A stretch of DNA of 64,000 nt. It comes from Ceratotherium simum simum (lineage: Eukaryota; Chordata; Mammalia; Perissodactyla; Rhinocerotidae). Position 1 is the first letter of the stretch. Each line of letters starts with the position of its first letter. The DNA is taken from NCBI RefSeq assembly GCF_000283155.1, contig NW_004454216.1:11189650-11253649 (forward strand), read 5' to 3'. A program made the position numbers and the translations under genes. The notes under the pieces were generated by a model. That model made no database searches. It was not told where the DNA came from and saw only the letters and a program-made list of their open reading frames with translations. Of the stretch, positions 33,396 to 45,000 are shown piece by piece.

Positions 33396-33850
33396 TTTTT
33401 TTTTTTTTTTTTTCCCCCAAAGCCCCAGCAGATAGTTGTATGTCATAGCTGCACATCCCTCTAGTTGCTGTATGCGGGACGCGGCCTCAGCATGGCCGGA
33501 GAAGCGGTGCGTCGGTGCACGCCCGGGATCCGAACCCGGGCCGCCAGCAGCAGAGCGCGTGCACTTAACCGCTAAGCCACCGGGCCGGCCCTCCTTTGGC
33601 TTTTCCACTAGCCTCTGGACAGTGCCCCTCTCCCCATTTGATATCTCAGATGAGAGGCCAGCACTAGTGTCCTGGGTTCCCCAAACTGAGGGACATATAG
33701 TAGGATCTCCAGGTGGTTCATTGGAGCCCTCTCACCAGGCTTAACATGAGAGTACCAGTCTGTCCCTTATATGTGAGAGTTTAGGAACCTCTACAGAGAT
33801 TTTATTCCAAATTCTAGAGGCTGACCTGTTTCACAACTGTCTTTGTTATC
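33061..33850. other. Unassigned block, interrupted by a SINE
   Basis: About 560 bp of non-SINE sequence with balanced composition. The minus strand has a 77-codon open stretch (33075-33308) containing REAGGITRFHVAGGRTNPP, which I do not recognise. It might be a decayed ERV internal region or retrocopy. No splice or promoter evidence. Confidence 0.35.
33368..33590 (-). mobile_element. ERE-type SINE, short subfamily
   Basis: Minus-strand copy with two poly-T runs flanking aaagat. Duplication ctcctttggctttt (33354-33367 and 33591-33604). B-box intact. Confidence 0.95.
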
Positions 33851-34939
33851 TATGTCTCCTGTCCTTCTTAACATTCCCTTACATACTAAACCACCCAAGT
33901 GGGCAATTCAAAGTTTGAGTTGAAAAAAGTGATATCTTCAATTTTTACCTCTGTGCATTGAAGTGGTCAAATCTGAAGACTGGTAAATTTCACCTCCCCT
34001 AAATTTTACACTCTTCAATTTACGGTATGCGAATTCTACAAATTTGCAAAGAGGACACTTAGCATGCATTAAAATTCCTGTGATGTGGTCTTACTCTTGA
34101 TTTTGCTATTCAAGCCAACTTTTCTCTTTCAAGTGAACTCAGAGCCTGGCAGCAGTTTGCCCAAATGCATGGGAACTTTAATTCTCCAATTATGCTCCTC
34201 ATTCTTACACATTGAGTTTCTGATCTCAGTCTGATAGAGTTTTCTATTTGGGTGAGGGGGGGGCCCTCATAGTTTACCTTCTTCCACCTAAATATAAACA
34301 TTTTATTTGTATAAGATTATGATTGCTTTGTACAAAAATGCCTCCCGAATGCATTGGTGACTATGAGTTCTAGCTAATTGAGAGGCCTCTACGTCGACAG
34401 GCTAAGTCACTGATTGTTTCAGCTTTATAGTCCGGTCGTATAAAGTTTATAGTTACCACAGTGTATCATTACAAGTGCTTATTAGCAATATTAGCTGCTT
34501 TCTTTTCCATTCATAGAAATACTGCAATATTTGCATTTTCTGTAATGAGGATTAGTGTTGCTTAGAAGAGTTTTTGCCTTTGAGCAAAAGCTTTTAAGAG
34601 ATTACCCACAAGGCAAGAGATAAGTGCATAGAAAGAGAACTAGAGCAGGACTCCAGAGACCTGAATTACAGTTCGGAGATGCTTGCAAGAAACTAGGAAA
34701 CTATGTTATTATCCTAATTCTTAATGTTATTTTTAATGGTTTTAAAATATTTTTTTCTGCATAAGCATATTCTCTCGCAGAGTACTTCAAAATAATGTGG
34801 AGTATTATTTATCATTAATACAAATAGATAATCACATAATTTATTTAAGGCTTTACAGTTTTCGAAGAACTTTCATAAATATCAAAACCTAGGAATGTGA
34901 AATCTTCTTTTGAAAGACACAGTCTTTAAAAATCACATC
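33851..34939. other. No recognised gene or repeat
   Basis: About 1.1 kb. An eight-G run at 34255-34262 is the only local oddity. No family resemblance found. Confidence 0.4.
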
Positions 34940-35545
34940 AACTTAGTTGAACATACTTTTTGTTTAGAAAAAAAGTCCAATCCAACATTACAGAAATATT
35001 AACATAAAAGAAAAAAATTATTGGTAGCTATTATATTAACCACTGTTTATAGCTTGGTGTGCATTTCCCTAATATTTGTTTTTCTAAACGTGTACTTGTA
35101 ATGATTTTTTTTTTCCTTTTTAAACAAAGACAGAACCATACTATCCATGCTGTTTTACAACTTTTTTTTCACATATTAATAGCTCTTTAATATCTTCCCA
35201 TGTTTACATTATGTCAAACCTACTTCATCTTTTAAACTGCTGCACAGTATTCTATAGTTCATTCAATCAGTCAATGACTGATAGACATTTTGATTGCTCT
35301 CAATGTTTCTCTAACATGAACGACACTCAAGAATATTCTCACATATCTTTGGAAATTCTGCAAGTACATCTGAAGGATAGATTCCTATACAGGGTAGCTG
35401 CATCAAATGATAAGAACATTTTCAAATTTAAAAGTCATTCTCAAATTGTTTTCCAGAAAAGGTTCTGCCAATTTCCACTCCCATCAACAATGCATAATGA
35501 GAGTTTGACACACTACTTATTTTCTTACCCTTTTTTCCACATGTG
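34940..35545 (-). mobile_element. Old LINE-1 (L1M-type), antisense
   Basis: ctttaatatcttcccatgtt, ctgctgcacagtattctata, gaaggatagattcctataca, gggtagctgcatcaaatgat, cactcccatcaacaatgcat follow the antisense 3' part of old L1 elements. The 132-codon open frame at 35211-35609 is a chance frame on the opposite strand. Confidence 0.75.
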
Positions 35546-35559
35546 GAAAATGAGTGGGC

Positions 35560-35710
35560 TGGAGCCTATGCATTTATATTCTAATTGCCTGATTATCTCC
35601 CACCATTGATGACAAGCTCCTAAGGTCAGGCACTATGGCTTGCTCAACAGTAATTCTTCAGCGGGTAGCACTTTGCCAGGCGCATAGTATGTCATCAATA
35701 AATATCTGTT
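35560..35710 (+). mobile_element. L2 3' end, sense
   Basis: gatgacaagctcctaaggtc, aggcactatggcttgct, ttgccaggcgcatagtatg, tcaataaatatctgttg. The SINE at 35711 inserted exactly at the final aaatatctgtt. Confidence 0.75.
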
Positions 35711-35960
35711 GGGGCCAACCCAGTGGTGCAGCAGTTAAGCGTGCGCACTCTGCTTCGGCAGCCTGGGGTTTGCGGGTTCGGATCCCAGGCGCGCACCGTT
35801 GCACCACTTGTCAAGCCATGCTGTGGCGGCGTCCCATATAAAGTAGAGGAAGATGGGTACGGATGTTAGCCCAGGGCCAATCTTCCTCAGCAAAAAGAGG
35901 AGGATTGGCAATGGATGTTAGCTCAGTGCTAATCTTCCTCACAAAATAAGTAAACAAATA
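35711..35960 (+). mobile_element. ERE-type SINE at an L2 end
   Basis: Plus-strand copy (cttgtcaagccatgctgtgg). Perfect 14-bp duplication aataaatatctgtt (35697-35710 and 35961-35974), so the L2 tail is repeated after it. Confidence 0.96.
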
Positions 35961-36139
35961 AATAAATATCTGTTAAATCTACGCATCTGGGGATCCCTCC
36001 AGTTATGGCTCAATGATGATATGATGGTGATGACATATCTTAGTGTGCTTTCATGGATAGCTAAATTTGAAGTATTATGAACTGCTGACAATAGGTGATC
36101 AGGATGTGTGAGATAATAGAAAAAATTATATATATGTAT

Positions 36140-36850
36140 ATATTGTCTTTGCCCTTTTTTCTAATGAGGTGACTCTTGGTGGTCTCCTGGATGAGGGCTG
36201 GTCACCAGAAAGACCAAGCCATGATTAGAATCTTGGAACTTTTAGCCCCAGGCCCCGTTCTCCAGAGAGGGGAGAGGGGATGGAAATGGAGTGAATGATC
36301 AAACATGCCTACATGATGAAACCTCCATAAAAAGCCCCAAAGTATGAGTTCAGAGAACTTCTGAGTTAGGGAGCATGTGGCGGTGCTGGGAGAGTGGTCT
36401 GCTGGGAGAGAGCTTGGAAGCTCCGTGCCCCTTCCCACATAACTTGCCCTACGCATCTCTTCCATCTTGGACATTCCCTTTTATAATAAAGCAGTTAACT
36501 GTACGTAAACTGTTTTCCTGAGCTCTGTGAGCTGTTCTAGCAAATTAATAAAATCCGAAGTGGGGGTTGTGGAAACCTCTGGTTTATAGTCTATAAATCA
36601 GAAGAACAGGTGACAACCTGGACTTGTGATTGACATTTGAATTGGGGCCAGGTGCTGTCTTGTAGAACTGAGCCTTTAACCTGTGGGATCTGACTTCATC
36701 TCCAGGTGGATAGTGTCAGAATTGAGTTAAATTGTAGGACACCCAGCTGGTATTGCAGAATTGCTTGGTGTGGGGAAAAACTCCCATACACTTGGTGACC
36801 GGAAGAGTTGGAAGTAAAGTGTTCTGTGTGAGGAGGAAAGGAGAGACACA
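36140..36850 (+). mobile_element. Mammalian LTR, family not assigned
   Basis: gaaacctccataaaaagccc (TATA-like), gcatgtggcggtgctggg, ggaagctccgtgccccttcc, cttgccctacgcatctctt, cttttataataaagcag (polyadenylation signal), gagctctgtgagctgttcta, gttaaattgtaggacaccc, ggtattgcagaattgcttgg. I recognise this as a recurrent LTR-type repeat in sense orientation. No retroviral gene follows. Confidence 0.7.
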
Positions 36851-37389
36851 AGAAATGAGTTCTTCCTACTCAAGGTGGCTCCCAAATTCCTGAAGTTCTT
36901 CCTTAGTCTCTCTCAATTGGAGAATATAGTAGGATGAAAATAAAACTATCCCCTAATTCTTTTATGAAGGTAGGCAAAAGATCAAGAAATTCCCGTTGTG
37001 TCCCATCATGAGGAGGGGTAAATAGACTCCTACTTCCAGAGGATCTTTAGACTGCTTCCTCTCCATCTGATTAAATCTGAGATTATTTCACCAATTAAAG
37101 GAACTATTTCCAGACACTGATTATAAAGGTCTTCATAGAGCTTCCTCTCATCTCAGTGACAGTTTTTGGTTTCCATATCTATTCTTCTCAGTGATAACTG
37201 TCATAGCTCGGGGTTCTCATCAGAATTTCTAAGAGTACGTGGCAGAAATACAAGCCAGCAGTTATGTCCTTTTAGCTGAGTATAGAGAGAATTGTAAGAA
37301 GGGAGTGGTGTGTTGGAATTGCAGGATGAGATAAGTCATGTTGAAAAAAATTTGTGACTTGGAGGTACATACAGAGTATTTCTCTCAAC
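36851..37389. other. No recognised feature
   Basis: About 540 bp of ordinary composition downstream of the LTR. I find no protein similarity that would make it the internal region of that element. Confidence 0.35.
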
Positions 37390-37560
37390 TTCAGAGGTAG
37401 TAGAAAATGTCTGACACTGGGGTCACGTAGACTTGGTCCTGCCAGCTGTGGCAGGTAACACAGATAACAGCTGTGACTCAGGGTACGTGCGTTTCCTCAT
37501 CTATAAAATGGGAATATTTATGTTACCTACGAAAGAGGATCATTAGAGATTATCATGAAA
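37390..37560 (+). mobile_element. MIR, sense, diverged
   Basis: gggtcacgtagacttggtcc, gtgcgtttcctcatctataa, aatgggaatatttatgttac, gatcattagagattatcatg: second half of MIR. Confidence 0.65.
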
Positions 37561-37564
37561 ATCA

Positions 37565-37865
37565 ACCTTTATTCATCCTTGAGGTCACAATGTGGTCATC
37601 ACTTCCTCTGAGAAGCTATTCTTGGCTCCCTTCTCCCACAACATAAGGAAAAATGTTTTGTTTCTGGGCATCCCCCTCCCACTCCACACCAAGACCCTGT
37701 GCTATCTCTGTATTTCTCATTGTATTCAAATCATATCTACATATGCCTGTCACTCCTGCTAAACTGTGATATCCTTATAACCCTTATATCTCCAACACTT
37801 AACAGGGTATCTGCTTATCCAAGAGTATGAGCTCAAAAAATGTTTGTTGAGTGAAATGAATGACT
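37565..37865 (+). mobile_element. L2 3' end, sense
   Basis: gagaagctattcttggctcc, ctgtgctatctctgtatttc, cacttaacagggtatctgc, gagctcaaaaaatgtttgtt, gagtgaaatgaatga: sense L2 3' end in order. Confidence 0.75.
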
Positions 37866-38475
37866 TATTTCAAGTGCTTGCCCAATACTTAAAACATGGA
37901 AGACATTTAATAATTTGTTCTTAGCTTGTTTTGTAAATTTGTGTCCCCAAAGTTTTATCAAGGAAAAGATTTATCTCTTGCCCATGATACTTAAACTACT
38001 AAAATGCAGGGTTAGGACAGTTTGGGGATTCATTCTAGGTAATTAGATACAGCATTTGTGGTATGGTTCATGGAAGGTTAAGATTTATCAAATTTGATGA
38101 ATAACAAGATTAAAATTGCTTCAGATCTTTGCACACACATCCAGAAAAAAATTAGTTGTTTGACCCTTTGTCCATATTTTATGTAAATATATAACTTGGC
38201 AGTGTCAATTTAGATCATCAAAGCAATGTATTGGAGACCTTTTTGCGTTTGCCTCAGCTGCCTTTTTCACTGCTTACAAATGATGTTAATTCTGTGCTTA
38301 ATTATGCTTAACATAATATATATGCAACCTGGTGTTTTTCAGTTGGACAAAACAAAAATGCCGTTGTTTCTTCTCGTCTTCCTTCTGCTTGTCATTTGTT
38401 GATTTTTGAAAGCAGCTGGTGTTGTTCCATGTGAGTGGAAACAATTACAAGGCTGTACAATAAATGCTTTCTCTC
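37866..38475. other. No recognised feature
   Basis: About 610 bp, AT-rich, no repeat that I can name. Confidence 0.4.
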
Positions 38476-38490
38476 TAGAAACCATCTTAT

Positions 38491-38677
38491 TTTTTTTTCC
38501 CCCCCAAAGCCCCAGTAGATAGTTGTATGTCATAGTTGCACATCCTTCTAGTTGCTGTATGTGGGACACAGCCTCAGCATGGCCAGAGAAGTGGTGCGTC
38601 GCGGCGCACCCGGGATCCGAACCCAGTCCGCCAGCAGCAGAGCACACGCACTTAACCGCTAAGCCACGGGGCTGGCC
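38491..38677 (-). mobile_element. ERE-type SINE, short subfamily
   Basis: Minus-strand copy. tagaaaccatcttat (38476-38490) and tagaaatcgtcttat (38678-38692) form a 15-bp duplication with two C/T or A/G changes. Confidence 0.95.
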
Positions 38678-38692
38678 TAGAAATCGTCTTAT

Positions 38693-39317
38693 ATCAACTG
38701 TGTTCTTTGCCTTTTAAGGAGTTGGTGTACATTCTCATGCAAACTTTTAACCCGATCTTTGCTATCCTCTCAGATCAGAAGAAATCTCTCTTTAGGTTAA
38801 AAAAAAAGGTTCACATTACCCAGGATTTTCCAAAAGCATGTGTATTTCACCCATTGAAACCAGAACTTCCATCTCTCCAAGTTGACTATTATAGTCTGTC
38901 AAATATGTGTTGATTCATGTTTACATAAAAGATATATTAACATAATGACTGGATATTTGTGACTTAGGTTCTCATAGTTTCAGCTACGTGTTACATGTGA
39001 CTTAGGAGTTAGAAAGGGAGTAGCTTTTGGTTAGTATTTATTTTACAACGATCAATTCAGCTAGCTTGACCATAAAAGATGAATTTATTTAAAAAATGTT
39101 CTTTTAAATTTTTTTCAGTGCATGATCAAAGCTACAATTAGAGTGTAATTGTAAGTATTGAAAAATGTTGTAGCACATGATCTTTTCCCAAGAATTCTAA
39201 GATTAAAATTCACGAAAAACATTTTTGGTGGATATCAATACTTATTAAAAATTAATATCATTTCAGATGGTAGTTTTATGAGTAACATTTAGGTCATCGT
39301 AAACCATAAGTTATGCT
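38693..39317. other. No recognised feature
   Basis: About 620 bp of AT-rich DNA without identifiable genes or repeats. Confidence 0.4.
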
Positions 39318-39490
39318 CTAATAATAATAATAATAATAGCTATGCTTATTACACAACTGTTCGGTGTCAAGCGCTTTACGTACATTATAATTATCTCATT
39401 AATTCCTCAGAACAATCCATTTAAAGGAGGAGGACCAGAAAGTTAAGAATTTTTTTCACATTTAGTAAGTGGAAGGTGCAGGGTGGGAAG
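39318..39490 (-). mobile_element. MIR, antisense, with (TAA)n
   Basis: An ataata run (39320-39336) precedes agctatgcttattacacaac, gtcaagcgctttacgtac, attatctcattaattcctca and acatttagtaagtgga. These are the antisense MIR 3' half. Confidence 0.75.
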
Positions 39491-39560
39491 CCATGTTTGC
39501 CTGTGCAAAATCCTTGCTCTATTTGCATCTGTTGATAACAAGCATCTTCCTTCACGCATT

Positions 39561-39579
39561 CTGCCACCAGGGGGACTCA
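39561..39579 (+). promoter_or_regulatory. Candidate CTCF-type motif
   Basis: tgccaccagggggactc contains the CCACCAGGGGG core of the CTCF site. The usual GC just after it is replaced by AC. It lies outside any SINE. Motif only; no occupancy evidence. Confidence 0.4.
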
Positions 39580-39869
39580 GGAGATAGAGCCAAATGAGAG
39601 CCCTAGCCAAGTGCCCACTCTACTCTGAACATTGCTGCCACCCTAAATCCTTGCTGTCTTTCCTTCTCAGTAAACTTAACGCATTCAGAAAAGAATTTTT
39701 TGGCTCACTCTGTTTCTTCCTCATAGGTCTCTTTTTTTGTTCTAGCAAATTCTAAATGCTAGAGAGTCTCTTCCTTTAAAGGTAGGAGCAGTTGTAAAAG
39801 CAATTAAGTGCTACAATTCCTTCCTTTTTCCTCCTCTTTTCCTTTCTGGTCCTCTGTCTCCGTTGCCCA

Positions 39870-40150
39870 CCCAGACTCCTGTCATGGAGTAAGTGCTCAA
39901 GAAATGGCAGCTATTACTACTTTCTAGGTTCCGGGGCTCCTCCCTGAAAAGATTTTTAATAATAACAATAATAATCACAGCTAAGATTTATTGCACACTG
40001 ACTACGTACTAGAATCTCTTCCAAGTACTTTAAATGCATGTGCTCTGTTTTGTCTATCTTTACCAAGCAAGGAAAAATGTGAGGCTCAGAGAATGCATTG
40101 CTTGTCCAAGATAACGTGGACAGCTGGTTGGCAGAGACACTTCTGGAGCT
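39870..40150. mobile_element. Two MIR fragments in opposite orientations
   Basis: The first (39870-39925, sense) ends cagtaagtgctcaag-like then aatggcagctattactac. The second (39955-40150, antisense) reads cacagctaagatttattgc, ccaagtactttaaatgcatg, ggctcagagaatgcattgc. Head-to-head arrangement near an ataata run at 39958. Confidence 0.6.
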
Positions 40151-40539
40151 CAAGTTTTCTACTTTTAGTCCTTTATTGACTCACTTGGTGGCTGCAGAAG
40201 TGCGCTGCTCAAATCTTCTTCGAGAGAACTTGCTGTGAGGAGCATGGTTGATGACAGACACCAGTGGCAACTCCTTCAGATCCACCGTGGTTTTCATACC
40301 GAGACCATACATCCTTCTCCTGGGCTGCCCCCAAGCAATGATTGAGTGTGATGGGGATAATAGCACTGGCTTATTCCAGGAAGGGGAAAATGATTCAACA
40401 TTAGCAACTCTGTTAATATAATTCACCTAGAGGAGAACAAGTAAGAGAAATCATATAATAATACCAATGAAGTATTGAAAAAAACTTCAATAAACTAGAG
40501 ACGTTGTGGCCATGTTTTCTTTTTCCAGAGGACACATCT

Positions 40540-41333
40540 TTCTTTTCTTTAAATTTTTTTATTTTATTGAGGTCATAATAGTTTACAACATTGTGAAATT
40601 TCCATTGTACATTATTATTTGTCTGTCACCATATATATGTGCCCTTTTACCCCTTATGCCCACCCCCATACCCCTTCCCCACTGGTAACCACTAATCTGT
40701 TCTCTTTATCCATGTCTTTGTGTATCTTCCACATATAAGTGAAATTATACGTTGTCTTTCTCTGACTCACTTATCTCACTTAACATAATACCCTCAAGCT
40801 CCATCCATGTTGTTGCAAATGGGATGATTTTGTCTTTTTTTATGGCTGAGTAGTATTCCGTTGCATATATATACCACATCTTCTTTATCCATTCATCAGT
40901 CAGTGGGCACTTGGGTTGCTTCCACGTCTTGGCTATTGTGAATAACGCTGCAGTGAACATAGAGGTGCATAAGTCTCTCTGAATTGTTGATTTCAAGTTC
41001 TTTGGATACATACCCAGTAGTGAAATAGCTGGGTCATATGGTATTTCTATTTTTAATTTTTTGAGAAATCTCCATACTGTTTTCCATAGTGGCTACACCA
41101 GTTTGCACTCCCACCAACAGTGTATGAGGGTTCCCTTTTCTCCACATCCTCTCCAACATTTGTTGTTTTTTGTCTTGGTAATTATAGCCATTCTGACAGG
41201 TGTAAGGTGATATCTCATTTTAGTTTTGACTTGCATTTCCCTGATAATTAGTGATGTTAGACATCTTTTCATATGCCTGTTGGCCATCTGTATATCTTCT
41301 TTGGAAAAATGTCTGTTTGTATCCTCTGGTTTA
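40540..41333 (-). mobile_element. LINE-1, antisense, inserted in the sense L1
   Basis: Antisense 3' end (attgaggtcataatagttta, gtccatgtct-like text) to ORF2 (gccattctgacaggtgtaag). Minus-strand frames at 40745-41011 and 41093-41362 encode two pieces of the ORF2p C-terminus. The phrase tggccatgtttt lies at 40508 and at about 41335, the likely duplication; the roughly 20 bp between it and the L1 tail (including ccagaggacacatctttc) may be a tiny 3' transduction. Confidence 0.88.
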
Positions 41334-42980
41334 TGGCCATGTTTTAAACTAATAGTTATCATCTAAAAGCCAACATTGTGTTTAATGAAAACATACTGGG
41401 AAAATCTCCACTAATGTCAAGAACAAAACCAGAGTGTCCATTGTCTCTATTACTTTTTCAACAGGGTTCTGAAGGTACATGCCAAAGCAATTAGGAAGGA
41501 GAAGAAACGAGGCATATATATTTGAAAAAGAGTGCAAAGTTACCATTATTTGCAAATGTTATACTTGCTTGCATGAATACACAAAAGAATTGACTGAAAA
41601 ATTGTAACAAACAATAGGAGAATTTATAGATAGCTGAGTACAATAATAAACAACAATCAACAGCTTTCATAAGTACAGACAATAACCAACTGCAAGATAT
41701 AATGGAAGAAAAGATCACATTTACAATAGCCAAAACAAAAATAATTAACATGAAATATGCAAAATCTGTGCAAACTAGGAAAGCATATATTTTCTTAAAT
41801 AAGAAGATTCAATATTATAAAAATGTCATTTCTTCCTAATGTAAGTAATAAACTTAGTTCTATACCAATAAATACAATAAGAGTATTATTTATTTGTTCA
41901 TTTACTTTTTGAACTGGAAAATAAAAAAAATATTAAAGAAAATTCTGGGAAAAGAAGAGTAACAAGTTGCAAGCCCTCCCATATCTTAAAATATAAAGTT
42001 ATAGTAATTACGCTAATGAAATAATAATGATGAATAGACATGTAGATAAATGGAATAGAGAAGAAAGCCTGTAGGTAGACCCAAATATGTGTTGGACATT
42101 AGTGTATGGCAAGAATGGCATAGGAAATCAGTGGGTAAGGGATGAGTTATTTAATAAAAGATATTGAGACAACTGGAAAATAAAATTATTTTTTGATCCT
42201 TACCTCATTACTTATACCAAAGTTCTAGATGTTTCAAAGATTTAAATAGAAAAATTAAAATATAAGTATACTAGGGAAATATTATATATGTGTCCACACA
42301 GATGTGTATGTACATGTGTGTCTGTGTGTAAATAACTTTGAAGTCAGGAAGAAATTTCTAGAGTTAATCCAAAACTAAGAAATCATAAATAAAAAGATAG
42401 ATTAATTTGACTATGTGAAATTAAAATAAAATTTTCATGGCATTGAAATACCGTAAAAACAAACCACAAATGACAAATCAGGGAAAAATATTTGTCTGCA
42501 ACACATGACATAGACCAAAAGATGTGTTCCTCTGCCTATATAAATAAATATGTAAGAAGACCAATAATCCTACAAGAAACGGACAAAGGATAAAAGCAAT
42601 TTGTATAAAAGGAGATATAAATGGGACTTATAGGAAAAGATATTTACTTCATACATAACAAAAACATTAATTTAAAAATTAAAACTACAATGAAGTGTCA
42701 TTTTCCCTTGTCAGTTTGGCAAAGATAAAGCAATTTTGATAGCAGATTGTATTATAAGGGGTATGAGAAAATAAGCATTCAATACCCTGCTCTTAGGAAT
42801 ATAATTTGGGGTAAACTCTAGAAAACGCTATTTAGCAATATCTTATCAAAATTACAAATGCATGTATTCTTTGATTCTGCAATTTCACTCTAAAAATTTA
42901 CCCACAAATATCCTTGTCACGTCTTAAAGGACAAACATAAAGGATATTCATCACAGCATTGTTTGAAATAGCCAAAAGAT

Positions 42981-43281
42981 GGGGCTGGCCCCATGGCTTA
43001 GCAGTTAAGTGTGCGCGCTCTGCTACTGGCGGCCCGGGTTCAGATCCCAGGCACGCACTGACGCACCGCTTCTCCAGCCATGCTGAGGCTGCGTCCCACA
43101 TACAGTAACTAGAAGGATGTGCATCTATGACATACAACTATCTACTGGGACTTTGGGGAAAAGAAAGGAGGAGGATTGGCAATAAATGTTAGCTCAGAGC
43201 CGGTCTTCCTCAGCAAAAAGAGGAGGATTAGCATGGATGTTAGCTCAGGGCTGATCTTCCTCTCACACACACAAAAAAAGA
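42981..43281 (+). mobile_element. ERE-type SINE, long subfamily
   Basis: Plus-strand copy, head ggggctggccccatggcttag, two gatgttagctcag blocks, tail ending in a (CA)n run and A7. ccaaaagat at 42972-42980 and 43283-43291. Confidence 0.95.
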
Positions 43282-43640
43282 CCCAAAAGATTGGAAGCAG
43301 CATAGATATCTATATTAGGGGATGGGTTAAATAAATCATGTAATGTATGGCATGGGATACTATGCATTCATTCCTAATGAATGAATCTATTCTGTATTTA
43401 TTGATTTTGCACAATTTTCAATATATGATATTAAAAGAGCAAAGTGAAGAATATTATGTATAGCATGTGATTTTTTTGTTTTACACACATATGCTTTTAT
43501 ATGCACTGAATATCTGTAAGCTGATGGAGTTACCATTAGGGAATGAAACTAGGAAACTAAAGGAAAGAAGAGATGCAATAGGCTAAAATTTTAATCTATA
43601 AATTTTCATGTGAATTTTTTACTGTGTGATGTATTGTGTA

Positions 43641-44829
43641 TATGTAATACTCAAGCACAACACTAAGCATACCATTCAATTCAGTTGATCTTGTATTGGT
43701 ACCAAGACTTTCGTGACGGAGGATGGAATGTTCACTTACGTAAGATGCAAGCTTCTTATCTTGTGGAAGATGGGAAAGATTGCTGACTGGCTGCTGGTCT
43801 AGGCTGTTTCTGAAATGGGGAATGTATGTCTACTTACTGGGACTCTGGTGACTTGATTTACGCTTGTAATGCTAAGGATGAAAACCTAGAGAGAAACAAG
43901 AGGGTGAGACTAGGAATTGCGGTGGTGGGGTGGACACAGCTGGCAGACTTTGGGATAAGGAGGTGAAATTTGCTGGCAACTTTCACTCCTTTTATTGAAG
44001 TATTTATCTTGGATGGATAAAGACATTCTGGACATCTACTTTGCAATCTACGGAAGTAGGAAATCATGCCAGAAAGTTAACCAGAGCCTAGAGTTCTCTC
44101 CAGGGAAGCAAAATGGCTAAGACAGCACAGCAATAATTTAATGTTTATAAAGAATGGACTGAAATAACTACAGTATATCAAAAGCAAATAACTGCTGAGG
44201 AAATTGGCATATTTTCATTTGATTTAGACTATATTTTACATGTTCTGGGTGTACTGTAAAGCACCAGTTTGTATGTAGAGCTTAAATGTATAATGAATGT
44301 AGCTTTGAAGCTAGTTCTATCCACATGATTAAAATTTATCATGGAATTAGCTTTCAAATAGAGACTTTTTAACAAGTTATAGTCAATGCTATAAATTAGA
44401 TCTTCTCTGATGAGCTCTGAATAAAGGACTATGATTTATCTCAAAGGCACTTTATAGAGACATTTTAATTGCTGTGGCAGGTGAGAAGCACCATCCAGTA
44501 CCTTGGCTAAACATTTCTGTTAATGAAATCATTTTTCCTCCTAGTATTGTTGGTTTAAAGAATATTGTTTTTTTGAAGATAAACTAAAGATCTTTATTTT
44601 ATACACCTGATTCAGCCTCATGCTAAATACCAGGCAAATCTCCTTTGTGAGGAGTTTATTCCATAAAGGAAAAAAGGAATCTTTTAACATTAGTGAAGGA
44701 AATGATACACTATTTCTTGTAAGTGGAAGTCAAAAGGGAGAAATTCCAAATTTCCCTTCTAGTTACCTAAAAGTGAAGATCTGAGGATTGATTGCTGGTG
44801 AGTAGATTATAGGTGTGGCATTTTTCTTG
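43641..44829. other. No recognised gene or repeat
   Basis: About 1.2 kb. The short minus frame 43858-44067 (69 codons) has no recognised domain. Candidate single-copy DNA. Confidence 0.4.
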
Positions 44830-45000
44830 CTTTCCAATTATTTGTATTTTTTTCTTATCATATAATATATGCTTTTTAAAAAATCAAATTATAGAAATAC
44901 ACAATTTCAAAAAAATTTTTCCAGTAATCCTTTCTCTAAGAGATAACCACTATTAACAATTTGGCATACATTCTTCCACACAAAGTATTTTTTTTCTCCT
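44830..45000 (-). mobile_element. Old LINE-1 (L1M-type) tail, antisense
   Basis: atatatgctttttaaaaaat, attatagaaatacacaattt, tctctaagagataaccacta, ttaacaatttggcatac. Same class of antisense old L1 3' text as at 53685. Confidence 0.65.

Larger units (their letters stand above)
40345..43640 (+). mobile_element. Long old LINE-1, sense, ORF2 to 3' region, with two inserts
   Basis: ggcttattccaggaagggga, gattcaacattagcaactct and caccaatgaagt-like text open the ORF2 match. After the antisense L1 it resumes at 41334 (tgtttaatgaaaacatactg, caaagcaattaggaaggag, cacatttacaatagccaaaa) and continues through 42960 (cacagcattgtttgaaatag), then past the SINE (gaagcagcatagatatct). It is highly A-rich and too decayed for any long frame. 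Confidence 0.78.

Noticed and set aside
35211..35609. 132-codon plus-strand frame
   Set aside because: The DNA is antisense old L1; the frame is on the non-coding strand of that element.
40181..40426. 81-codon minus frame beside an L1 as a possible exon
   Set aside because: Its left end lies outside repeats but its right end is L1 ORF2 text; no splice sites or homology seen.
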